From: Zoroaster sp. YZ-2022
Lineage: Eukaryota > Echinodermata > Asteroidea > Forcipulatida > Zoroasteridae
Assembly (NCBI GenBank): GCA_029582265.1
Contig: CM055817.1
Span: forward strand, 59,707,152 to 59,771,151
Direction: 5' to 3'
Length of the DNA: 64,000 bases
In this document: positions 56,038-64,000 of the stretch, piece after piece
How positions within the stretch are numbered: the first letter of the stretch is position 1
Layout of the letters: every line of letters begins with the position of its first letter
Translations under genes and position numbers: made by a program
The notes under the pieces: generated by a model
The model's database searches: none
What the model was told of the DNA's origin: nothing
What the model saw: the letters and a program-made list of their open reading frames with translations, nothing else

Positions 56038-58627
56038 TGAATGATAAACAGTATCAATCATAATGACACAACAAAACACTGCAGTAAGCCCTTTTGCAAT
56101 ACAAATATTTGGGTTGAATTTGATATACAAATGTGCACAATAAATGTACCAATGCACAAAATGCCATGCCATTCTCCCATATGAACAGTTTTCATGTTTA
56201 GAAATTTATCCATTCTCAGTCTTTAAAGTTGCCCTCATTCAAGTTGATTGATAACGATATACAAAATGTACACACAATGTTGAAATTCACAGAAAACCAC
56301 GCCCTTCACCCACGTGATCACCAACCTGAACACACCCAATTTATGGGGGCATCTAAGACAGACCAAACATAATGTAAAAGACATACAAGAATGATATCAA
56401 TCAGTTTGAACTGGAATGAAATAAAACCAGAAAATCGTGTTTTTTCGCGACTGAAAGCCTATAACGACTGGCGAAAATTGAAATCACCAAACTCTGTTAA
56501 AATTTTCAACATTTATAAACTAGACTCTTCGTATATTGGCCCTAGTTTATATAGGCTACATATTTCATGCTTCAAATATGTGACAACAGTGCAAAAAGTA
56601 TGTTCGACTTTCCATCGTCCGGTACCTCGACGGACATCGTCGTCAAGCCATCGACGGAAGAAGCGGGGTGGGGGAGGGTTGGAAAGGGTGACACTTTCCC
56701 CCACTTTAGAAAAGGTCCTGATTTGCCTCCACTTTTAAATCAAAATAATATTTACATGTAGCATTGAATAGTTTTTACCAGTGTAGTTAATGATTCTCTA
56801 AAACTAAATAAAATATTCTCTAAAACTGGCCCAAGATTTCTTAAAATGTTCCAAAATGCCCACACTTAATTTCTGTTAGGGCAAATTTGGCCAATTAGTG
56901 TCCAATTAGACAGTGTTTAAAGTGACACATTTTCAAATTTTTCAAAATTTTGTTCACCAATCTGTTCGTTTTTGTACAAAAAGGATTTATCTTTAATTAA
57001 ACAAAATGTACCAAACATCTCTTAACAATCTTTTTTAATTTGATAATCATGCAGAACATGTCAATGCCCAGACTTAATTTCCGTTAAGGCAATTATGTAA
57101 AGTTACCTTTATATAATTATTTCTCAATCATCAGCAGATAATAAATGTCAAATATTCAAGTTTGTAAGACATGTTTCTTTATTGTCATGCATCTTAAATA
57201 GGCTTGGGTATTTTTCAGTATCCAAGAAGTCACCGAAATTTTTCTTTTAACCAAAAATCCCGAAGGATTTTGACTTTACCAAAATACTACCAAATTCGGT
57301 TTAATTAATTAAAGAACACCACGTTTCTTTCATCTCCAGCTATAGTCTGCATAAAAATCATCGAACTATTTTATTTTCATAAAAAATCATTAATTTTTGA
57401 GTGCCGGATTATGAAATTTCGCCGCCCAGAGCAGGGCAATATATCCTGACAATCGAGGATTACTTTCACTGGTCCGCAGTCACTGAGAAACTAAAGGGTT
57501 TCCGTTACGATCATGCAAGCCCCGATTTCGAATCAAATAATTGGTATAGTCATGACGCCGTCCAGCCGGCCAGCCAGCCGGTGAGGCTGTGCTGCCGTCC
57601 TGCCGGCCAGCCAGCCGGTGAGGCTGGACTGCCGTCCTGCCGGCTAGCCGGCCGGTGAGGCTGTGCTGCCGTCCTGCCAGTCATCGAGGCTGCTTGCCGG
57701 CAGGCAAGGTACTGAGATATAACCAATAGTGATAGAGCGCTGGCACAGGTTAATTTTCAACAGTTCATAATAACGTGTATTCATACTGTGTTCGCACCTG
57801 ATTCCATTCCCTAATTTTCACGATAGATTTTAGCCAAATGTTTTTCCTGCTCATGTAACTCTGTCAAGATAATATTCATTTTGGAGACATTCTGGTCCTT
57901 CTTAAAAACAACAGCTAATTTTGTGGTTAAGATCAAGAGATCATTTTTCAAAATTAACTCAATAAAATTACACTGTATAACTGCTCACACAGAGCTTCCT
58001 GAGTGCAAAAGCGGGCCTCAGACCCCACGCCATATGAGTTCGCTTCAATCGCTGGTTGGCTGGTTTGGATTTGCACCTCCCCCCCCCCCACTTTCAAAAT
58101 CATTCCGCCGCCGTCGAACTGAAAAGTATTAATTTGGCTCTTTGCCAATCTTCTCAGCTTAATTAAGCCTTACACAATATACATCAATCTGAATACGTCT
58201 GCATGGTATACAGTAATTGTCAACTCCAATAATGAGTTTCGTGGAGCGCTAGTCTTGCTTGATGACTGTTAGCCAGTAATAAAACAATCAATTCAACTGT
58301 TGATATAAATTATGCGATACAATCAAAATGCTATAAGCGAGCCGATTACCAAGGGCAACCATTGCGTTAATTGATAAACAGAAGACCTTAAAATTGGCCG
58401 AGTGTGACAAAATGTGCACAAAATGCCAAGCCATTCTTCCAAGTGATAACCATATGAACACAACCAATTTGTATTGCATTATAAGGGCATCTACAACAGC
58501 CCAAAGACAATGCAAAAGACATAGAAATTGGTATTAACCAGTTTAAACTTGAATGAACTATAGACAGTGAATAAGAATAATGGTCTATTATGCATTCACA
58601 GTACATAACATCATGTGATACACACGT

Positions 58628-58966
58628 GCACGTATCCACCAAACTGGTGCTCAGGGCACATTATATTATTATTACCCCTGCTCATCAGGCTCATATAAAT
58701 CATTCCTGACACCATCTCAGCTCCCTGGGGAGTATACAGCTCAATTGCTGCCAATTACAGCGCATATAGGGCTAATCAAACACAACAACTAACTCTGCCC
58801 TCACAGGTACCCATTTACCTCCTGAGTGGAGAGAAGCAATTATGGTAAAGTGTCCTGCTCAAGGACACAATCACCATGGTTGCGGTTGGGATTCGAACCC
58901 ACATTCTGACGACTCAGCCATCAGAACACAAATCCGATGCACTAAACCGCTCAACCATATTCACTG
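58628..58966 (-). mobile_element. Second copy of the tRNA-Leu-like SINE, tail-truncated
   Basis: About 80% similar by eye to 55681-56037 over the body and B box (GTGGGTTCGAATCCCAACC on the minus strand). It lacks the (ATT)n tail and begins at the GGATACGTGC part. Confidence 0.8.
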
Positions 58967-60508
58967 ACACTCGGAAAGCACTTAGCCTGCAATGCTTCAT
59001 ACATTACGTCGGTGTAAGGGCAAAATCATATCGAACTATGAGAATACTTTATAATTCTCCGTATAATTTTAAATAATATGCATTAGATTGCATCACAGAG
59101 CTTCCTGAGTCATTGGGCAGGCCCCGGACCCCACGCCATGTTTACAAGCTCTGCTTCTTAATGGGTCCCTCTGCAGTATCACCCGTATCTTGTGCTCACT
59201 TTTACTTCTTATTGTGTCTATACTTGTAATACTCAATGCACATGTATGCTAAGGGACCCATGTTTACAAGCTCTGCTTCTCAATGGGTACCTCTGTAGTA
59301 TCACCCATATCTTGTGCTCATTTTTACTTCCCATTACATTGTGTTTATATACGCGTAATATTTGTAATTAATTATGTTATTGATAAGTTCTGATACTGTG
59401 GAAATAAATGAGCCTGATTGAGGGGGGTGTAGGAAGGGGCTAATATGAAGGAGGCTAATTGGGTAAAGAGGGGGAGGGGCTAAAGGGAGCAAACGCAGGG
59501 AGGCAGGTACATCAGCCCTAACCTCCCTGGATCTAGGACCTCCCTGGATCCAACATGGTAAATATTGGATTGAGCATTTTGGTCGAGTCTAAAGGCACAT
59601 CACAAAAGTAAATTCAATCACGGAGTCCCAAGGGTCGATTCCATCACCGAATATCAACGGTCGATTCCTGAGTCATAGTCCCCCCTCTCCTAGTTTCGTC
59701 ACTGGTTGATTTATTCACGGGATGTTATTTAAATATCCAAGCCACAAACAGCACACACATACTCATGATACACTGTATAGTCCGAATGTTTCTTCCATTC
59801 ACAGTCTCCTATTTTTATTTTAGAATAATTATGTAATTTGTCGCTGTGAGCTCACAGACGTTTAAAAAATGTTATTCTTAATGTAATGTGGACAGTACAA
59901 AATGAGGCCCGTCGAGTCATTCCCATCCCAATGGAAACCACCACAGTGAAAACGGCCACGTGCTAAAAAGCATCCTACACTACAAATTATGACCATTTGT
60001 CAGGGCCTCGTGTGTCCAAAATACTCAAAATTGGAAGTCAATCACCCCCAGGTCATGATAGTGAACCATTTTTACACAGTTTTATGGCCATCAAGGGTCA
60101 TTGATTTTCAGAAACATTCGAGGACATACACAATTATGATAAACAGCTCAGCCATAAATCTGTCACTACTTATTGGGGTGCACTCTGAGCATGTTTTGAG
60201 ATTGAATTTATAGCGCCCCCTATTGCCAGTTAATAATTATCAGTGTATGTAATTCGAGTAGCCTATGTGAAATAAATAACCAGATTATCCGCATAATATT
60301 GACATGTTCATTTTTTCATATTGAGGAGGCCTGTATTTTTTAAAACTTATAAAACTGCATAACAGAGGGACAAAATGTGTATTATACAAGGGACAAATTA
60401 TAATGTCCATCATTACTAAGAACTAGGCCAGCTTGCACTCTTGTGTATAATTTTCAGTACGCAACGGACTGAAACGACGTTACTTGTCCCGTTGGTAACT
60501 GTGCATCG

Positions 60509-60700
60509 GCGAAGCCGTCCGCACCGACGGAGCTATCCGCACCAGCGGGTCTGTCTGTCACCTCAACATTTTGACCTTTGGAAGTAGGGCGGATCTTTTA
60601 AACCTACAATCTTGACTTGTCACTCCCAAACAGAGCTTCAATCTGTATGCGTGTACCACTTGGGACTTATCTGTATCTACCGATCCTTTGTCATAAAGTT
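60509..60700. other. Nothing recognised
   Basis: The stretch after family A has short inverted GC-rich words (CGGCGAAGCCG, GTCCGCACCGACGG) but no gene. Confidence 0.3.
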
Positions 60701-62520
60701 GCCGCTTTACATCTCAATCGTAGTTTTTTTTGTCTGTCTTCGCATCTGTGTTCTCACGGTGTCTCTGGCATGGCAATTTCATGAGCAGAGTTATCAGTGG
60801 GCTCCTCCGGGACACCCGACCCGACAAGAAGATCTGCTGTCATCGATATCTCTCAACCTAGCATAATTGCATTTGGGGTCTCTTTGGTTGTTTCATGTTA
60901 AGAAGACCTGTACGCCATTGTCAGTATTAATCCCAAATGTTCGTCCCAATCTGTCCGCGACTAATCTACCCAGAGGCTAAGCATGTTTTCGATGGTTCGG
61001 TTGAATCTCTTGATCATTCCGTCGGATCGCGGAAGATATGGTGTGGTCCGCGTTTTGGTAATCTCCAGTATGGAACACATTTCTCCAAAAACTAAAGACT
61101 CAAAATCGCATCCCTGATCCGAATTGAGTTCAAGGGGAACACCAAACCTTGCTACAAATTCCTCCACTAGCTTAGTAGCAACTGTAGGTGCCCGGTGGTC
61201 TGGAAATGGATAACATTCTATCCATCTGGTGAAATAGTCGCCAACGACCATTACAAATCTATTACCACGCTGAGAGACAGGGAGTGGTCCCATAATATGT
61301 CGACTGCAATTCTTTCTATGGGCGCGCCAACCTGATAGTGGATCATCTCTGCACACTTGGCCTTCGCTGGCGAAGGCTGGCACTGTTGACACTTTTACAC
61401 CCACCGGCAAGAATATTCTCTCATAGACTGAAAGTAGAACCTGCTTCGGCATAATTTCGAGAATGTCTTCGTAACTCCCAGATGACCTGTAGTCCTCTGG
61501 TCATGAAAATGCAACTCGGGTGGTGTTATCACTCTAAGTCCTGCCTGTTCCGTCTGCTTCGCTGGTTCCCTGCGCAGATAGAGGACCCCGTCTTTTAACA
61601 CCAACTGCTCCCAGCGACACCACCAGAACTTGACTCCTTTGCTTTGGGACGAAACTTTCTCCTAGGTTAGTCGTCCCATATACACGATTCCTTAACCAAG
61701 ATAATACCTCGGCAAGATCACTGTCATTGCTATGCACTCGAGACTCAGTTCCAAATCCATGAAGTGATGTTTCTGATTTATCGGGTCCAATATTGTCCGA
61801 CTGCTCTAGTTTCTTTGACTCTTAGTCAGCGTCCTGCTCCCATGTGCCAGCACCTGCTCATCTCCATCCTGCATCTGTGAGAGCACAGCTCCAATCGCGA
61901 ACCCGCTGGCATCGGTATCAAGAATGAATCCAGCCCCTTCAGTACAGGCTAGTATAGTAAGTAAGTAAGACGCTGTTTCAGGATCTCAAATGCTTCCTGA
62001 CATTCACCAGTCCATCTCAGTTCTTTCTGCCAGCGGCGTAGCCAGGACTTTTTCAGTGGGGGGGAACAGGGGGGATTTGCTGTTCAATGGGGCCCAGGGT
62101 ATGTTTTTTCCCTTTTCTTTTTTTCTTTTTGGGGGCACTATAGGGATTTTTCGTGGGGGCACCTGGGGGTACTGGAAATTTGTGGAGGGCACGTGCCCCC
62201 AGGCCCCCGTGGCTACGCCGCTGCTTTCTGCTGCTCTGTGCATTGATGCAGTGGTCTGGCAATTTGAGCGAAACCTTTGATGAAGCGCCTATAATATGAC
62301 ACGAGACCAAGGAAACTTCGTACGTCTGATTTTATCATCGGCTGTGGCCAATCTTGAACAGCCTGGACTTTGTCGCGATCTGTTGAAACTCCTTCCGCTG
62401 ATACAATGTGGCAAAGAAAAGCCATCTTCCGTTGAAAAAGTTTGCACTTCTTAGTTTTCAGCTTGAGGTTCGCTTCTTGTAGTCTTTGCTGGACTAAGTA
62501 TAATCCAGTGATATAGTGCC
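60700..62520 (-). mobile_element. Decayed Gypsy-type LTR retrotransposon pol
   Basis: Minus strand, 5' to 3': the RT thumb region near 62425-62224 (FLCHIVSAEGV, RSFLGLVSYYRRFIKGFA); RNase H about 62022-61810 (FILDTDASGFAIGAVLSQ); the integrase zinc-binding region about 61530-61390 (RTTGHLGVTKTFSKL, then KCQQC); the integrase core 61330-60961 with VDIL, NSDQGCDFES and GMIKRFNRT; and a downstream segment to about 60760. The third catalytic residue, normally E in the x-ERxNRT motif, is K here. Stops and frame changes separate the domains. No LTRs or gag are visible. A MITE interrupts it at 62031. Confidence 0.85.
62031..62223. mobile_element. hAT-type MITE, 193 bp, 8-bp target duplication
   Basis: Termini CAGCGGCGTAGCCA and TGGCTACGCCGCTG are perfect 14-bp inverted repeats. 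CTTTCTGC lies at 62023-62030 and again at 62224-62231; eight bases is the hAT signature. It splits the Gypsy RT/RNase H region; removal rejoins that frame. A truncated relative is at 33765. Confidence 0.9.
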
Positions 62521-62660
62521 TTGATGCTGAGCCTTGGCCTTAAGGCTGCCTTAAGGCTTGATTTTAGGGCCTTGGCCTTAGCCTTGAGGCTTGAGGGCAA
62601 AAGCCTTGGCCTTGAGGGTCAAAGCCTTGCAACTTTAGGGCCTTGCTCTTCAAGGCTAAT
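62515..62660. repeat. Simple tandem tract of CCTTGGCCTT / CTTGAGG words
   Basis: Degenerate units such as GCCTTGGCCTTAAGGC and GGGCCTTG recur about ten times. It borders the 5' end of the Gypsy fragment. No coding meaning. Confidence 0.8.
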
Positions 62661-63083
62661 TGATTTTGAATTTTTCAGGTAAATTTGTTTGAATTTTGCT
62701 TTTCTACAAACATACAACTTGAGTCAGCTGTCTGCAAAGTCTGCAGTATCTAATTTAATCATGTTTTACCATGGAGGAGGAAAACACCCTAGATTTGTGT
62801 GTTGACACACTTTCACTTTTACAGCATCACATTTTGTTACCATAATAGTACATTTTGCTGCTTCCCCCAAAACAAAACTATAATAATTTTCTGTATACAT
62901 GTACTTGTGGGGCCAGGGAGATATAATTATACTTAACTTGCATACAGTTATATGGGGTAGATAGAACATCATCTGATTTGTGCTGTGGACTGCTTTATTT
63001 ATTATAAAGGAGCAATTCCACTGACTACTGGAAGGTATTGAGTGGGAGTTGATCTGATCTGGATCGTATACTGCCCAACACCC
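62661..63083. other. Spacer between retroelements, nothing recognised
   Basis: AT-rich; a 68-codon minus-strand frame (62766-62972) has no recognisable domain. Confidence 0.4.
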
Positions 63084-64000
63084 CTAAAAAGGGGCAACAC
63101 ATCCTGAGATGGTGCGCATGGTGTTGTTAAGGGCTACGCCAATCTTGCTGGTGTGGGTGCTCCTTGCCCATACCGGTGCGCAGTACTCTGCAACAGAGTA
63201 TACTAAAGCTATTGCTGAGATTCGAAGAACGTTGTGGTCTGCGCCCCAGGAAAGGCCTGATAGTCGTCTAATGAAACAGTTGCGAGCGTTGGCTTTCTGT
63301 GCGAGCTGTGTGAGATGGCTTTTGTATGTTAGAGATCTGTCCAAAGTAACACCAAGATACTTGGGGAAATCATCATACGGCATGGTTGTGCCATTGCAAA
63401 TGACTTTGATTTTGTAGTTAGCCAGTCTAGTTGCTAAACAGTTTTGGTGATGTTAAATCGGAGTCTCCAGTTTTTGAAGTAACGGCTTAAGGATTCCATA
63501 TCGGTGCCAAGTGTTGTTTCAAGCTTGTTAAAGTTTTTGGCAGATGTTAGGAGTGCTATGTCATCTGTTTAGATGTATTTCTTTGAGACAGTGGTTGGTA
63601 GGTCAGCAGTGTAAACGTTAAATTAAATCGGTGCGAGCATTGATCCCTGCGGGACCCCGTTTTTCAGGAAGCATTTTTTACTGGTTTCTTCGCCAACCGT
63701 CATCTCTTCAGGTGATCATTGTCATGAGAAAGTTTACTAAGGTTTTATCAGGTATGATTTTGTGTAGTTTTAGGGCAAGACCTTTATGCCATACCGTGTC
63801 ATAATGCTGCTGATAGATCGACCAGTACAGCACCATTCTTGAGACCTTTTTGGCAGTTGTCCTCTACTATGTCTTCTGTGAGGAGTGTTACTTGGTCTGT
63901 TGTACAGCGTCCTGTACGGAAGCTGGCCTGCTCAGGTGGGAGTTGAGGATCCACAATGGGTTGGATACGATTGTATATTAGTCTCTCCATCACTTTGTAG
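63084..64000 (-). pseudogene. Decayed non-LTR reverse transcriptase, cut by the window end
   Basis: Minus strand: LIYNRIQPIVDPQLPPEQAS and FRTGRCTTDQVTLL at 63993-63870; GVPQGSMLAP near 63650; a stop followed by TDDIALL near 63565 where the YADD motif should be; and the C-terminal part 63383-63084 with KYLGVTLDRSLTYKSHL, RRLSGLSWGAD and AEYCAPVWARSTHT. Several stops and shifts. Clade not assigned; different from the LINEs at 38330 and 43925. Confidence 0.85.

Larger units (their letters stand above)
52970..60508 (+). repeat. Family A composite repeat, copy A6
   Basis: The counterpart of 1140-9150: the same 5' end (ATATAGAAACACAGTCTTGAA), a duplicated AGCCAGCATGATACCTC(T)AGTAAACC unit, the head at 53995, a second unit after 56430, GC-rich tracts at 54115 and 57560-57680, and the same 3' end (CGTTACTTGTCCCGTTGGTA). 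Differences include about 170 bp near 53525-53695 and the SINEs at 55681 and 58628. Bases 59138-59205 and 59258-59340 are a direct duplication (CATGTTTACAAGCTCTGCTT). No genes. Confidence 0.8.

Noticed and set aside
61340..61390. Hairpin GCCTTCGC/GCGAAGGC as another tiny insertion
   Set aside because: Reading the minus strand through it gives the normal Gypsy integrase zinc-binding region (KCQQC), so it is ancestral coding sequence.

Overview
This is an AT-rich, repeat-packed stretch of an animal nuclear genome. Single-domain exons with GT/AG boundaries, CUB, LDL-receptor class A (LDLa), SRCR and leucine-rich-repeat (LRR) modules, tRNA-derived SINEs and Penelope, CR1/L2-like, Gypsy, piggyBac, hAT-type and mariner-type elements all fit a marine invertebrate. 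A deuterostome such as an echinoderm or hemichordate is my best guess, but no species-level marker is visible.

The main gene lies on the + strand, from about 285 or 11029 to the 500-N gap at 50013. Two near-identical signal-peptide first exons (285-345, 11029-11092), each with a duplicated upstream region, can splice in phase to the exon at 24182. The ectodomain then reads CUB, CUB, LDLa, four CUB-LDLa-LDLa cassettes, a two-exon CUB, a short LDLa-like exon, CUB, LDLa, LDLa, an LRR N-terminal cap and one LRR-like exon. Nearly all introns are phase 1. LDLa arrays followed by LRRs are the plan of GRL101/relaxin-receptor-type LGRs, so I infer such a receptor; the seven-helix part is not in the window. 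Cassettes 1-3 (26.3-32.3 kb) are recent tandem genomic copies whose differences cluster in a few CUB loops and are mostly amino-acid changing.

Region 1-24 kb is almost gene-free. It holds minisatellites, a 2.56-kb foldback transposon with an identifiable empty site and a 6-bp target duplication, many copies of a composite interspersed repeat (called family A here), smaller foldbacks and MITEs, and a broken SRCR exon. Region 32.3-36.2 kb is a decayed Penelope-like element bounded by inverted terminal repeats, sitting in the intron before cassette 4. Region 43.9-49 kb is a CR1/L2-like LINE split by a piggyBac-like element; removing that element restores the LINE reading frame and shows an ATAT target duplication.

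Downstream of the gap, 51.7-52.9 kb holds the only other intact gene: an intronless 213-aa protein with a WW domain and a C-terminal PC4 domain, preceded by a 65-bp tandem repeat in which each copy carries TGACGTCA. From 52.97 to 60.5 kb is a second large family-A copy with two SINEs. From 60.7 kb to the end are a decayed Gypsy pol (interrupted by a hAT-type MITE with an 8-bp duplication), a simple-sequence tract and a decayed non-LTR reverse transcriptase.

The least explained signal is a set of 28-32 bp hairpins at 14214, 17183, 33146 and 51696, each bounded by 7-10 bp direct repeats. Two share the same 12-bp stem. They look like very small insertions.
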